This document shows positions 46,975 through 59,959 of a stretch of 64,000 nt of DNA, piece by piece. The stretch comes from Bicyclus anynana (Eukaryota; Arthropoda; Insecta; Lepidoptera; Nymphalidae). A model generated the notes under the pieces. It searched no databases and had not been told where the DNA came from. It saw only the letters and a program-made list of their open reading frames with translations. The first letter of the stretch is position 1. The number at the start of each line of letters is the position of its first letter. Both the position numbers and the translations under genes were made by a program. Location of the stretch: assembly GCF_947172395.1 (NCBI RefSeq), contig NC_069084.1, positions 7,875,107 through 7,939,106 of the forward strand, in the 5' to 3' direction.

Positions 46975-47288
46975 TATATTCACCACCGATATAGCTCAAC
47001 GAATCGCGAAGCTGAAGTGGCAATGGACGGGGCACATAGTTCGAATAGACGATAGACGTTGGAGTCTGAAGGTGAGAGATGAGCGTTGCGGTCCGATCCC
47101 ATACTAGAAAGCGCAGTGATGGTCGACCCCCCACCAATTGGACTGATGACTTAAAGCGAGTCGCAGGGTTTCGCTGGATGCAGGCGGCTCAGTATCGTGA
47201 TGTTTGGAAGTCTCTAAAAAAGACCCATGTCCTTCCGTGGACAAAGGCCTTTTGTATCGGCTGGTATGATGGTGATGATGAACTTTAG
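46975..47288 (+). mobile_element. RTE LINE 3' fragment between SP-B and SP-C
   Basis: Encodes in broken frames IAKLKWQWTGHIVR, GRPPTNWTDDLKRVAGFRWM and QAAQYRDVWKSL, the C-terminal RTE signature, ending in GGTATGATGGTGATGATGA. Confidence 0.78.
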
Positions 47289-49234
47289 TAAACTTATATA
47301 GTAAAACTGAACACCTCATGAACCTCTTGAATAAGACCACGTACGTATAAGTAGCGATTACATAGACAAAGTCAAATATAATTAATAGTTAGGAAATAAG
47401 GTAACATTAGTAAATGATCTCGTGTTTATCAGCAGTAGGTACGTACGTAGCGGTAGTACTGAATGCCAATTGTTATTGCTTTGATGCTACATTAAAACTC
47501 CACGGTAATTAAAATTGACGTCTTAATGACTTTTGACTTTCTTGTAAATACTAACGTCTTACAAACATTGTACAAACTGAAAAAATTGACCAACAGATTT
47601 AAAAATATTAAGTTATTTTATAACATTACTATTTTTAACGAAAAATAGTTAAATTAATATACTGCTTGACACATATCTCTATGTACACATACTCGTACGA
47701 CAGATCTGTGTGATAAATGACACAGATAGATTACTTCATGATGCTGTGATCACGTTCGATCAGGTTAATCTGCAGTAATCTTGTTTCGACTTTATCTACC
47801 TTTACGTCCCTATTGATTTGTAACGGCATCATCACGAAAAATGCACATTAGGATTATGATTTTTATTCAATTTTTAGTTAACTTGCCTAATTTTTAAAAT
47901 TATAACTAACAGCCAACTTTTAATGACCTACAACTCTGCTGCTATGTAAGTCAGCGATCTTAATTAGACTTACAATGTTTGACTTTTGAATCAGCTTAAT
48001 ATGCTCTTCAAGACATGAGGATGTAACTCGAATTATACTGAGACCTGCCGCGCTGGGCGTTAGGTACTCCTCTGTCAAAATATAAGATCAACGATCTAAC
48101 ACGTTTATAAAAACTGTATCTATAAAATCGATCTTTCATTGTAGTTATCGTTTTCGTCGTGTAAGGAGCTCCCTAAAAATGCTGGTTTGTGTAATTGAAC
48201 GGTAAATTCAAATAAACTTTAATATAAATTGCAAATACGAACATAAAAAACGGTCAACACCTTTTAGTGTACTGAAAGGTGAAGTGATGTTTCTTTTGTA
48301 AGTATTTCACAAAAAAAAATATCTAAAAAGAATCGATTCTTCAGCCGGAACAGCAAAACATCGCTCAAGAGTTCGAATATTCTGTGTAACGAGTTAAATT
48401 TGTTAGTCTGTATAAAAATTACATGTGCGTGTATTGTGAATCAAATTTATAGGACTGTATTGTGTAAGAATACCACTTTCGATGTGTGAGATTACTTCGT
48501 CCCCCTCAAAAAACGACAGCCAATTTTGTTGGTGCATTTGGGTGCGATACAAGTCCATAGGTATTTGGTCTGAGGGGTGTAACAACGGAAGTAATGATTT
48601 TTAGTGAATCAACCAATGGCTGATTTTGAGTGTTAATTCCAAAAAGGTAAGTAAAATTCGATAATCAAAATAAACACTGTAGACAAACGCTAGTTGTTTA
48701 GTTTTTGTGAATACAGGCAGCGACCTGATATTCTTGTTATATGAATTTATTAAGGTCAACGTAAGACAATAAAAAACAAGTCTGAGCCAGATACGAATAA
48801 CTCGTCCACAATCGTGAAGACGTGTCTATGAATTACGAGCGCCACATTGACCGTTCACGAGGCCAGTGTCTTTCAAATATCAACAGAATCATTGTAAATT
48901 CTTCTACCGTGCTAAAATACGACACGAATTCTGACAGTTAGCCCTCATTCGCACGAGCCTTTTTAAACCGACTTAAAAAAACGAGGGGGTTCTCAATTTG
49001 ACGCGTATGTTTTTTTATGTTTGTTTCCTCATAACTTCGTAATTTTTTCACCGATTTTGAATTTTTTTTTATTTTAAAAAGTAAGTATACTTAATTTTCA
49101 TGAAAATCGGTTTAGTAATTTTATGTTAAAATGAAAATAACAAAATTTCCCGTACTGAGTCTATCTATATCTCTATACTATCGTTCACTATGCTAGGACA
49201 CTAAAAACAGAAAAATAAAATTGATGGCGGTGCC

Positions 49235-49410
49235 AACACAGTGGTGCATTAACTCAATCCGATTAATCATATGATCATAAAGCCTTCATCGATAAATGAG
49301 CTATCTAACACTGAAAGAATTTTTCAAATCGCACCAGTAGTTCCTGAGATTAGCGCGTTCAAGCAAACATACAAACTCTTCAGCTTTATATTATTCGTAT
49401 AGATTGAACG
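49235..49410 (-). mobile_element. Partial Lep1-like Helitron upstream of SP-C
   Basis: Reverse orientation: CGATAAATGAGCTATCTAAC, CAGTAGTTCCTGAGATTAGC and CTTCAGCTTTATATTATTCG; the CTAGT end is missing. Confidence 0.6.
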
Positions 49411-50403
49411 TTTTTTAACGCCCGTTAAAAAAACTGTCGTGCGAATATGGGCTTAGAGACGTTTATAGGCATCGACACGACTACAACGATACGTAAAATT
49501 CCTTATATAAAAATTCTGGTGTTTTTCGCCAACAGGTATTCGCCAAAATGGGCCTTTATTATTTATAATTTTTAAGCAGATCGATAGTATTTTTTTACGG
49601 ATAGAAGATACAAATTGCTGTTGGGAAAAATAAAATCAGAATTTTTGGAACCCGCATTAATTAGTTAAATATTTATTTTTGTTTCGCTTCCTTGTCTACA
49701 AATTAAACACAGACAATAAAGTAAAAGAGTTCAAAGCAGCCAATAAAAACACTTGGAATTGAATTAATATCCAGTGTAAGCTGTCAATGTCATGTAATAT
49801 TATCAAACGTCAATAAAGAAACAATAAATCGTAGACAGGGAAGCATTAAACAAAAAAAAACCTTAAATTGCTTTAAAAACGCCATAAACGAACGCTACTA
49901 CGCGAAGATCACTCACAATCTGTCAGGGTGTGAGTTACAAGCATGTTGCCATTATAAAAATTGTCAGCTAATAAAAAAATATATTTTATTTAATTAATTT
50001 AAAAAAATGCAGGATACAATTTTTTTTTATTTTGGGTTTCAAGCCCTATATTTTATGTTCTTTTAAAATAAAAATAATTTGTTCTGCTTAGTCGACACTC
50101 TGATTAAAGGCCCAGCCTCCTTACAAAATTCTATAACTGATTTGTCTGTCTGTCTGAATTCGCAGTATTGAAGTAATAAAAAATATATTCAAAATTTTAA
50201 TTTGTCTTCAATTACGCTATTCCACTTTTTATACTCAATAAACAAGTAAGAAATATAATAATGTGTGTCGGTTTAAGTAACGTAGGTATGACATTCAGAT
50301 TTTTTGGTAACAAAATATTAAAAATTATATTGGCTCACACGTAGGTTTTGTGTCAATCGTGGTCGTTTGGTAAAAAAAAAACGTACAAAAAGTACAGGTC
50401 AAG

Positions 50404-50408
50404 TCAGT
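50404..50408 (+). promoter_or_regulatory. TCAGT initiator candidate upstream of SP-C
   Basis: TCAGT occurs 100 bases before the SP-C start codon and is followed by GAGATTCCCATCC, whose reverse strand (TGGGAATCTC) is near a Rel/NF-kappaB site. No TATA box is seen. Single short motifs such as these are weak evidence. Confidence 0.25.
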
Positions 50409-50507
50409 TATCGAGATTCCCATCCCAAGTTCCCAGTATGTACCGAGCGTCCGCGGAGTCGACACGTGTTTGACATAATGCCACGTTCGTAGCGCGACCT
50501 GTTGAAG

Positions 50508-53500
50508 ATGACTCGTTTATTGCTCGTGTCGGCGTTGATTTCGTACATATGTTATGTACAAGGACGTAAGTTGAAGATCCTGTTTTGGTTTTAAACGTTT
50601 CTGAATTTGTGTTGTTTTGCGGCCTATTGCGGCTGAGTCAGACGAGTGCTTTTTATCTGGATAACATATTATTTAAACCGTGCCATCCGTTAGCTTTGTA
50701 TAAACGTTAGTAAACAACCTACTTTTTATTATCTTAGTTGTATGTAGGTAGTCATCAAATTTAAAAAAATATATACGTAGTGCATATTATATCTTTATAT
50801 TATATAGAAACTAGCTGGAGCCGCGCGGTTTACCCGCGTGGCTTCCCGTTCCCGTAGGAAAACGGGATATATAGCCTATAGCCTTCCTCGATAAATGGGC
50901 TATCGAACACTGAAAGAATTTTTCAGATCGGACCAGTATTTCCTGAGATTAGCGCGTTCAACCAAACAAATAAACTTCAGTTTTATAATATTAGTATAGG
51001 ATTTCGACTTGAGTTCCTAAAATTATCTTATACTAGCGAACGCATGCGATTTCGTCCGCAATCCGGTTCTCTGGCAAAATCCGTTCTTACCGGACGCCTA
51101 CTAACTATAATCTATACCTTCCTGTGTCAACTTTGTAATTCAACCTTTAGCTTTTATATTAACTAGACTAGATAGATTAATAACCTTACCTATACCTTCT
51201 GAGACTAAAACATACAAACATACAAGGTTCGTCTATGAACCTCCTCCTTTTTGGAAGTCTGTTAATAAATAAACAACATCAGTGTAGTGTAAATGTATTT
51301 AGGTATTATAAGTACAAGCAGACAAGAATAAACGTACCTACAAAATGATAATTTGCTGGCTCTCGCCGAGTTCAAAGCAATAACAAGTATAACAATGCAT
51401 TAAGATATCTTGAGGAAAAATATCCATCTAATGAGAGTTAAATGTTAACGCAGTAATAATAATAATTGATGTAATCGTTCCGACATTTCGAAGAACAGAA
51501 TTTTGTATCTTGATAAAGATTTTTCTTCGTATTTACAATGGGAAAATGTTAGGTCATTTTTTGTTTCATCTAGATTCTTTCTTACCGATGGACAATGTTG
51601 TCTTAAGACCACCATTACAGAAACCATTCATATTACTGACTATTAGTATAAAACGTTAGGCCACATTTTGTTTAATCTAGATTCTTTCTTACCGATGGAC
51701 AATGTTGTCTTAAGATCACCATAACAGAAACCATTCATATTACTGAATATTAGTATAAAATGACACAAGTACCTAGATAGTTTTTGAGATAAAAGAAAGA
51801 AAGAAAATGAATCTATTCTACGATTATCAATTCCAGCCAGTAAAATGACAAATGCGACATTCAGTCACTGAAATGTAATTTTATAGTAAAATTACATTTC
51901 AGTGACAATTGCTCTTTTCATTTTACTGACTGGAAATAATAATCGTAGAATAGTCAAAATTTAACACTACAACAAGCAAGAGTGACTTTAGAATATAATA
52001 TCAAATAATCAAATGTTTTCAGAGTCACTATGCACAACACCAAATGCACAAAGCGGTGTATGTATAGCTTTGAAGGAATGCAGTTCGCTTATAGGAATAC
52101 TCACAAACGCGAACAGAAATGAAGCAGATATTAAACTTTTAAGAGATTCGCTCTGCGGGTATACGAGCACCAACTCACCAATGGTAAGACATTTTAATTT
52201 ACTAGATCAACATTGACTATTACAAAGAATAATATCAAACTAGTATCGCGTCTTTGTAGCAAGTTTATTGAAGAGCCTGTAGGTAATAGCAAGACGCAAC
52301 AACTTCCCCATTTTATAGAAGCTAAAAGTATGTCAGTTAATGCTCTTACCATGAGTAATTACTATAGATAACAACGGAGTTAAGATGTTGATGGCAATGA
52401 GAGGTGAAGGTTCAAGAATTAATATCATTGTCCAAGTATAACACGTAATGTTTTTATATTTTCTACGGGATTTCATGAGATCTATTGTCCCCAGCTACAG
52501 GCTTAGTGGAAGAGAGAAATCCTTAGTTTGATTTAACTGTATTTCGAAAGGTTGCCACTTAGGAAAGTGACTGGCGCTTCGGATTGAAATTTCTCATGCT
52601 ATTCCGAGAAAAATTAAAAAAAGATATGCTTTCTACTTGAAAGTTTGAGGTTTTTGAATAACTGTGAATCATTCAACTTTTAAAAAATCAAAAAGCCTAG
52701 CAAAAATTCTTCCAAAATAATAATTTTCATCTTGATTCCAAGAAATAATATTAATAACTTTAAGACCAACAGCTGATAATGATACGTCTCGATACTGTCC
52801 AAACGTCACCTTAATGGCTCCACGGAAGATCAGCGCGGTATCCTTACGGACACTGCAATATGCTGAGTGGTGACCCTTTTAGGATCACATCATGCAAGTT
52901 GCAATGTATTTAATTTATTGTTTTTTTTTCTCTCTTTTCTTTGTATGATTTGTATTCTGAATAAACTTTTCTTTCTTTCTTTCTTTCTTTCTTATACATC
53001 AAAACGCTTTCCACAGGTGTGTTGTCCGTCTCAAAACTCTGACCCGGGCGTGGACCTGAGATGCTTCACACCACACGCGCAGGACGGCATCTGCGATGAT
53101 ATTCTCAAATGCCCTGCAATTGTCAAATTGCTCAGCCCGCCTATAACCACCGAGAACTTACAGTTCGTCAGAAACTCCAGGTAAGTTGAACAATAATTCT
53201 TTAAACGTCTTTTGTCGTTACTTTTTTACAAAGTATTTGCAATATCTATTTCCAAATAGCATCACCGTCTTCAAAAGAGTCGTAGTCTTCTTTTTTCGAG
53301 ATCTGTTGATCGCGGTAAATTTAGTTCAATTAATGAAAGCAGGTAGCAGTAGCGACCCCCGCAATGGGAAGTACAATTTTGGTCGATCCTTCACTAGGTA
53401 AACCGACGACAAAGACAAGGCAAGGTAATAGAGAGTCATTGGATGGTGGCGGCTTGGGAAGTAGAGACCGTGGTGTTTGAAGGCCTATTGGCTGATAATA

Positions 53501-56500
53501 ATGATGATGAATGAAAGCAGAATCTACTGTGAATTATTCGTACAGAAGAAGTAAATAATTGCATTACCATTGCGGTGATAATTTTAGTTACAAGCAGATT
53601 CTAGTTCTTGTTGACTGATTGTTGACCCTAACATTCACAGATGCGAAAACGCAAATGTACAGAACAGTGTGTGTTGCGGACCAGGTCCTACCACAGTGAC
53701 AGCTCCAAGCAGGGCCTGCGCACCAACTGCAGCGCCCCCCGACCCCCGCACCGAATGCTGCGGGCTGGACGGCTCGTCTGGCAATAAAATTTTTGGTAAG
53801 CCTAACCTAACCTAACCTAACAAAACAAGAGTGAATAGGCACCTTCTAGTCAAGCGTGTCCCATCTTAGACTGTATCTACACTTACCATCAGGTTAGATC
53901 ATAGTCAAACACGAGCCTATTTGCATAAAAAAAAACCTAACCAATTTATTAAACTGATTTAATAACAACATCCTATACACCTGAACAAAGTATTATCGTT
54001 AAACCTCTCGTTATCAACCCATATTCGACTCACTGCTGAGCTCAAGTCTCCTCTCAGAATGCAGAATGAGAGGGGTAAGGTCAATAGTCCACCATGCTGG
54101 CCCAATGCGGACTGGCAGATTTCACACACGTGGAGAATTAAGAAAATTCCCGTCCCCGTGAGACCCCGAGAACAAAATATAGCTGATGCCATTTACAAAT
54201 AACGTGGTTTTCTAGCGTTAAAAGAATATTCAAAATCGGTTCAAAAGAACTAGGACTATTACCTACAAACCAAAATACCATAGGACCTACAATACCACAA
54301 ACTTAACTCTTTATAATATCGGCATAAACTTCTTATTAACACCGCCTTTAAAATGACTCGAAAACGTAAGAATTAAATTCATCGTCTGTAGCTAATTGTT
54401 TAATTATTTCATAGAAAACGAGTACTTTGGTTCACGCGATTTTTTTTCTTTAAAAATAAATAAAAAAACAATCATCCATTTACCTTATTGAAACAGGTTT
54501 ACGTCTACACGTGCATGATCACGAGGATAGTAATTAGCTACATCAAGAAACCATAATTAAGTTTTTAAGAAGACAATTAATAAATCTTGAATCCTTTTGT
54601 CTTTGTCATTAATATAATCACCATCATTAATAATCCATATTCGGCTCACTATTGAACACGAGTCTCCTCTAAGTGTGACAGGTTAGACTTTAGTCCACCA
54701 CCCTGGCCCAATGCGAATTGGCAGACTTCACACACGTTGAGAGTAAGGAAAATAAGATAATATGTAATTTTAACTTATTAGTTTAAATTTTATGGTAATT
54801 ATTTTTTAATGTTTTTTATCACTATGCTTATATATGTTTCATATATAAAGTTAAACCAATTAAAAATTAAAATGTTTATACTAACGTGCAAGATTCTAGC
54901 TCTATAACTTCAACAGTGTTCCACATAATGTAATATGGAAATTATGTTCTTGATGAACAATGCCCTATGATATGAAGATTTTCGTTTGTTTTTAACCGAC
55001 TTCAAAAAAGGAAAAGTTTCAATTCGACGCGTATATTTTTTTGTGTGACGTATTAACTCAAGCCGTTAATACGTCACACAAAAAAATATATATTTCCCGT
55101 GGTTCTTTCAGAAATGGCTTTAATTAATACGTCACTTGGCTTGGCACCGTCTTCAAAGTGATCAGAAGGTACTTCACATGCGATGTTATTTTTCACTTTT
55201 TAGTTTTATGATTTTGAAGTCGGTTTAATTTTTTTTTGTTAAAAAGATTTTATTGTACTTCTTGTCAATCCAATCAAAGATATGCATTCAAATGTATTTT
55301 ATTTTTTTTAATTTCAGGTGGCAATGCAACTGCAATAGATCAATACCCGTGGCTAACGATCATAGAATACAAGGGAGTAAGAGATGAGAAAATCAAGCTT
55401 CTATGTGGTGGCGCGCTAATCAGTGGGAAGTACGTCTTGACGGCTGCCCATTGCGTTCTTGGCCCAGTACTGAGAATCGCCGAACCGTAAGTTGATTTAC
55501 TTTCTATCTCTACTATCATCATTCATCATTATCTACCCACTAGCTGACGCCGCGCGGTTTCACCCGCGTGGTTCCCGTTCTCGTAGGAATACGGGGATAA
55601 TATATAGCCTATAGCCTTCCTCGATAAATGGGCTATCTAACACTGAAAGAATTTTTCAAATCTGATCAGTAGTTCCTGAGATTATCGCGTTCAATCAAAC
55701 AAACTCTTCAGCTTTATAATATTAGTATAGATATTCGGCTCACTGCTGAACACGAGTCTCCTCTCAGATGAGAGGGGTTAGGCCAATAGTCCATCACGCT
55801 GGCCCAATGCGGATTGGCAGACTTCACAGACGTGGAGAATTAAAAAAATTCCAAGGTATGCAGGTTTCTTCACGATGTTATTCCTCCACCGTTTGAGACA
55901 AGTGATATTTAATTTCTTAAAATGCACATAACTGAAAGCTCTACGGAATCGGTGGCAGAGGTCATATCCACTGGGCTAACACGGCTCGATCCATACTATC
56001 CAACATATAGACAAATGTAAGTATGTCTATCTGTCAATCTGTTACCTTTTCACAACTACATCGCTGAACTGATTTGAATGAAATTTGGAGCTTACTACTA
56101 AAGGCTACTTTTTATCCTGAAAAATCCATAGTTCCCGCGGGATTTGATAAACACAGAAAGGCATAATGATGAAACAATCTAAGATGGAAGCGGGCTAACT
56201 TGATAGGAGGAGGATGAAAAACCCCTTTCGGTTTCTACACGACATCGTACCAGAACGCCAAATCGCTTGGCGGTACGTCTTTGTCGATAGGGTGGTAACT
56301 AGCTACGGCCAAAGCCTCCCACCAGCCAGACCTGGACCAATTAAGAAAACCTTAATCGGCCCAGCTGGGGATCGAACCCAGGACCTCCGTCTTGTAAATC
56401 CACCGCGCATACCACTGCGTCACGGAGGCCGTCAAAAAATATAAATAAAAATATTTTATTTCCAAAAATAAGTCAAAATTAATGTAGTACTAACGATTGT

Positions 56501-59238
56501 TTAAAGTAAAAACGTTCGCCTCGGAGATTACAATATCAACAATGATGGACCAGATTGCGTGGACGTGGAAGGTGGCGGGCAAGACTGCACAGAGGGCGCC
56601 ATCGTAGTGCCCATTGAGAAGATCATCCCCCACCGTGGCTACGACCCTAACTCACCCCTCCGACGACACGACATTGCTTTGCTGAGGCTGCAGACAATGG
56701 CACCTTATGGTGGTATGTGCATATTATAAACAAAACATAAATATCTGTTTTCTCTCAAGTGCTTCTGTTGACCGTTTTCGCTCTAATAGGGCAAATTATT
56801 TAATAATAAAAAAAAATCTTGGGGACTGGCTATAGGTATGCTAAAAGCTATCATGAAAAAAAATGTTAGAAGCACAGGCTGACAAACTTTCAGCGATCAT
56901 TTTTTTTTATTCTCTATAAGTTAGCCCTTGTAACTAGCCACGGCCGAAGCCACCCACCAGCCAGACCTGGGCCAATTAAGAAAACCTTAATCGTCCCAGC
57001 CGGGGATCGAACCCAGGACCTCCGTCTTGTAAATCCACCGCGCATACCACTGCGACACGGAGGCCGTCTAAAATTATTCTAAAATCCTCATTCCAGACTT
57101 CATAAGGCCCATCTGCTTGCCCACGGCCGACGTGGCGTTGGCTGACCCCAGGCCTTTGCTGTACGCCGCCGGCTGGGGCGCCGTCAGCGATCAGCAGAGT
57201 TCCAGCAGCGTGAAACTCCACGTGGATCTTCCCTTTTTTACACAAACGGTATTTTTTTCTTTCTTTATTCATGTATTTTGACTATCCCCGCTGTTTCACC
57301 CGCGTAGTTCACGTTAATATGACACTCACAAATAACGTGGCTTTCTAGAAGCGAAAGAATTTTCAAAATCGGTTTAATAGATCCAGAGATTAACCCTACA
57401 CTACCACAAACTTTACCTCTTTACAATATTAGTACAAATAGTATTACAAAAATTAGTCGTACAAAATATACTTAAAAATAAAAAAAGAATCGAAACAGTG
57501 CTGTTTACGAGTTTTTTGATGAGAATTATAATTTACTTTTATAATATACTAGCGGACCCGGTCAAGCTTCGCTTTGACTTTTGTGAACTTCTTCCATAGT
57601 CTTTTTAAATTTTTTCTCACGTAAAAACCATCCTAGAACTTCAACGAACATTTGAAAAAAATTGTCAATTTGGTCCAGGCGTTGATTGAACGCGCTAATC
57701 TCATTAACTACTACCCCTACCCTACCACTACCCCAACCCTACCCAACCCCTACCTATACCATACCCCTACTCTACCCCTACCCCTACCCCCACCCTACCC
57801 CAAACCTACCCCTACCTTACCTACACCCTACCCCCATCCTACCCCTACCCTACCACTTCCCTATCTTACCCGTACCCTACCCTACTCTATAAATTCTCTA
57901 TCTTACTCCTACCCTTAGCAAAATCGGTCCAGCCCTTCGAGAGTGGTGCGATGACCAAGGGAAATAGAGACTTCTATGCTAATAATATAAATAGGTAAAG
58001 TTTGTGTAGTTTTAGGAGGTAATCTCTGCATCTACTGGACCGATTTGGAAAATTGTTTTACCAATAGAAAGCTACGTTATTTGCAAGTGTCATAGGCTAT
58101 GTTTGATCCCCATATTCACACGGGAACGGGAACTACGTAAATGAAATCGCGGGGCGTCATATAGCGGAATTACTGCGTCTTTTTTGAAATTTTGTATTAT
58201 CTCCGAAACTATTTAACTAATTAACATACTGTAAAGGGCAAATCTTATCTCCATAATATCCTTGTGATTATTAAATAATTTATTTTGATAAGAATTTAAG
58301 TTTATTAGTATAAATAACAACGTAAACCTAAGTATATAAAATTAATATTTTTTAAAACACTAAAGGTGCTATATCTGCGAAAATATAGAAGATAGATATA
58401 TGGTGTCGCGGACTTTTTTGTAGAACTTTTAAAGATACATAAAGTCTCTTATACATTAATTTAAATTTTGCAGCGCATGCGAATAAGTCTGTTTAAAAGG
58501 ATTTTCGGTCCGACCTGTATGACAAAAACTGTGATAACTCGGCTAATATATATATATAAAATATAGCCTATAGCACTCCCCGATAATGTAGCATTCTACT
58601 GGTGAAAGAATTTTTGAAATCGGACCAGTAGTTCCGAAGATTACCCCATTTAAAGAATGTTACAAACTTACAAACTTACAAACTTTACCTCTTTATAATA
58701 TTAGTATAGATTATAATATTAGTATAGAAGAGCGGACAATCTCGAACACGACCATTTTTGTCCTGCGTTTGAGTTCTGGTTCAAGTTAGGAAATATTTAA
58801 ACTTATCTTTTCAAAGAACTTTTCAAAGAAAAAAATCTTAGCCCAGAGGTTTGCGGCCGTACAGTAACATAATTAAATAACAGATGAAGGTATATATTTA
58901 CCCTTATTCGACCAATTTTTAAATACGATAAACATTTTTGCAATAACAACCTTAAAACGATCATATTTCATGTACAACAGGAATGCCAACCGTCATACAA
59001 CGTAGCCAAGCGGAAAGTTGAGCTGTGGAATGGACAAATCTGCGCTGGTGGTCAGAAAGGCAAAGACTCTTGCAAAGGAGACTCCGGCGGACCTCTCATG
59101 TTGGACAACGGAAGACTGTACGAAGTGGTAGGAGTTGTGAGCTTCGGCCCAACTCCGTGTGGAATGGAAAACGTCCCTGGCGTTTATACGAAAGTCTACG
59201 AATACATGCCCTGGATAAGAAGCCAAATGAAACCCTAA
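50508..59238 (+). CDS. SP-C: dual-CLIP-domain trypsin-like protease, PAP-like
   Basis: Eight exons: 50508-50565, 52023-52183, 53017-53180, 53641-53795, 55318-55486, 56507-56712, 57097-57248, 58981-59238, with all phases agreeing; 440 aa, close to known dual-clip PAPs. The signal peptide is MTRLLLVSALISYICYVQG. Clip 1 runs from SLCTTPNA to MVCCP and clip 2 from RCFTPHAQ to SVCCGP, with six Cys each. The linker is TECCGLDGSSGNK, with the activation cut K|IFGGNA. The triad is intact (LTAAHC, HDIALLRL, GDSGGP), with Asp189 in KDSCKGD. Border positions and phases are the same as in SP-B, so the two arose by duplication, but the Thr-rich linker of SP-B is absent. For exon 6 the donor GTATGT gives MAPYGDFIRP, which aligns without a gap to SP-B; a donor three bases earlier is possible. 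Confidence 0.93.
50810..51001 (-). mobile_element. Lep1-like Helitron in SP-C intron 1
   Basis: Reverse orientation: ACTAGCTGGAGCCGCGCGGT to TTTTATAATATTAGTATAGGA. Confidence 0.75.
51813..51953. mobile_element. Palindromic MITE before SP-C exon 2
   Basis: Ends CTATTCTACGATTAT and ATAATCGTAGAATAG. The two halves are largely complementary, with a perfect centre around CTGAAATGTAATTTTA/TAAAATTACATTTCAG. Subterminal CCAGCCAGTAAAATG matches TTTTACTGACTGG. Confidence 0.75.
53348..53515 (+). mobile_element. Diverged RTE tail in SP-C intron 3
   Basis: GTCGATCCTTCACTAGGTAA, ATTGGATGGTGGCGGCTTGG, AGACCGTGGTGTTTGAAGG and GGCTGATAATAATGATGATG follow RTE 3' end order. Confidence 0.6.
54012..54150 (-). 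mobile_element. SINE family 1, antisense 3' fragment in SP-C intron 4
   Basis: ATCAACCCATATTCGACTCA starts the fragment. It carries a small internal duplication (AGAATGCAGAATGAG) and stops after AATTAAGAAAATTCCC. Confidence 0.7.
54632..54750 (-). mobile_element. SINE family 1, second antisense fragment in SP-C intron 4
   Basis: ATCCATATTCGGCTCACTATTG, then GGCCCAATGCGAATTGGCAGAC and CACACGTTGAGAGTAAGGAA; diverged. Confidence 0.65.
54994..55245 (-). mobile_element. Hairpin element, internally deleted copy 4 (SP-C intron 4)
   Basis: AACCGACTTCAAAAAAGGAA at one end and GATTTTGAAGTCGGTTTAAT at the other. The middle keeps CCCGTGGTTCTTTCAGAAATGGC and GATCAGAAGGTA, with a short palindrome TGTGTGACGTATTAACTCAA/GCCGTTAATACGTCACACA. 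The tandem units are missing. It ends some 70 bases before SP-C exon 5. Confidence 0.65.
55539..55731 (-). mobile_element. Lep1-like Helitron in SP-C intron 5
   Basis: Reverse orientation: ACTAGCTGACGCCGCGCGGT, CACCCGCGTGGTTCCCG, to TTTATAATATTAGTATAGA, directly joined to a SINE. Confidence 0.78.
55733..55985 (-). mobile_element. SINE family 1 copy, antisense, in SP-C intron 5
   Basis: It abuts a Lep1-like Helitron at 55731. It runs from ATTCGGCTCACTGCTGAACA through TTGGCAGACTTCACAGACG and GGTTTCTTCACGATG to GGCAGAGGTCATATCCACTGGGC, so most of the head is present. Confidence 0.75.
56160..56436 (-). mobile_element. tRNA-derived SINE (family 2), antisense, in SP-C intron 5
   Basis: On the minus strand the head reads GGCCTCCGTGACGCAGTGGT (box A) and GGGTTCGATCCCC (box B). 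The body contains GGTAGCTAGTTACCACCCTATCG-like and CCGAAAGGGGT segments and ends GCCCGCTTCCATCTTAGATTG. It sits 70 bases upstream of SP-C exon 6. Confidence 0.8.
56915..57066 (-). mobile_element. SINE family 2, head-containing copy before SP-C exon 7
   Basis: GGGGATCGAACCCAGGACCT, then CACTGCGACACGGAGGCCGTC, is the tRNA head in reverse, joined to CCACCCACCAGCCAGACCTG and TAGCCCTTG. It ends 30 bases before exon 7, so exon 6 is bracketed by two same-orientation copies. Confidence 0.8.
57551..57990 (-). mobile_element. Helitron-like element with a long CCCTA-rich array, SP-C intron 7
   Basis: It starts ACTAGCGGACCCGGTCAAGC (reverse of a CTAGT end), then TTCGCTTTGACTT and ATTGAACGCGCTAATCTCA. 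About 210 bases of irregular (CCCTAC)n follow at 57705-57915, then AAAATCGGTCCAGCCCTTC. The complementary strand is TAGGGG-rich. Confidence 0.65.
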
Positions 59239-59767
59239 TGGACAATCTTAATAATTAGGATAATATATTTTGTTATAAACTTTAAATAGTGTTTTTATTT
59301 GACACACTTTGAATTTGAGGAATTTAGTTTTTCACAAATCCCTCGACAACCATGTATTTTTCCGGGATAAAAGTAGCCTATGTGTTAATCCATGCTATAA
59401 TATATCTCAATACCAAATTTCAGCTAATTCGGTTAAGTAGAAAGAGTAACAAACGTTCATATCATTAAAATCATTAGTTTTCGCAAATCTCGGGAAACCA
59501 TGGATTTTTTCGGGATAAAAAGTAGCCTATGAGAATCCAGATGAGATATATATAAGATCAGAGATATGAGAGAGATGAGTAATCCAGAGAAAAATCCATT
59601 TCCATTCAATTTCAATTCAATTTTAGCCAAATCGCTTCAGCAGTAGCGGCGTTAAAGAGTAACAAACATCCATACAAACTTTCGCGTTTATAATATTAGT
59701 AGGATGTTGGATTGGAAAAAAGATGGATTTAGCATATAGACGCACCTTTTGGGTTATTTTGTACTAT

Positions 59768-59882
59768 GAGTCTGTGAAGTCTGCCACATTAGGCCTGTGT
59801 GGTGGACTATTGGCCTAACCCATCTCATTCTGAGAGGAGACTCGAGCTCAGCAGTGAGCCGAATATGGGTTGATAATGATGA
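59768..59882 (+). mobile_element. SINE family 1, 3' fragment downstream of SP-C
   Basis: It contains GTGAAGTCTGCCACATTAGGCC, TGAGAGGAGACTCGAGCTCAG and GAATATGGGTTGATAATGATG, the 3' third of the family only. Confidence 0.75.
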
Positions 59883-59959
59883 AATAGTATTCATCAAGAA
59901 AGGTTGTAGTACAGATGCGTTGTGATAGCATTAGGAGTTTGGTGATGAAGACGAAGAAC

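Larger units (their letters stand above)
44570..50400. other. SP-B to SP-C intergenic region
   Basis: Holds a TAGGG-rich Helitron-like end, a SINE scrap, the 46.5 kb inverted repeat, an RTE fragment and a partial Lep1 element, with AT-rich unique sequence between them. No conserved exon recognised on either strand. Confidence 0.6.

Noticed and set aside
52013..52022. ATG at 52013 as a start codon for a short clip protein
   Set aside because: The ATG lies in the polypyrimidine/acceptor region; the exon starts at 52023 and is joined in phase to the signal peptide exon at 50508.
4605..57066. Possible tRNA genes at the box A/box B sequences
   Set aside because: All are heads of SINE copies with body and tail; none forms a convincing isolated tRNA.
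57652..57918. Pro/Tyr/Thr-rich open frames
   Set aside because: Reading of the CCCTA array; low complexity, present in several frames.
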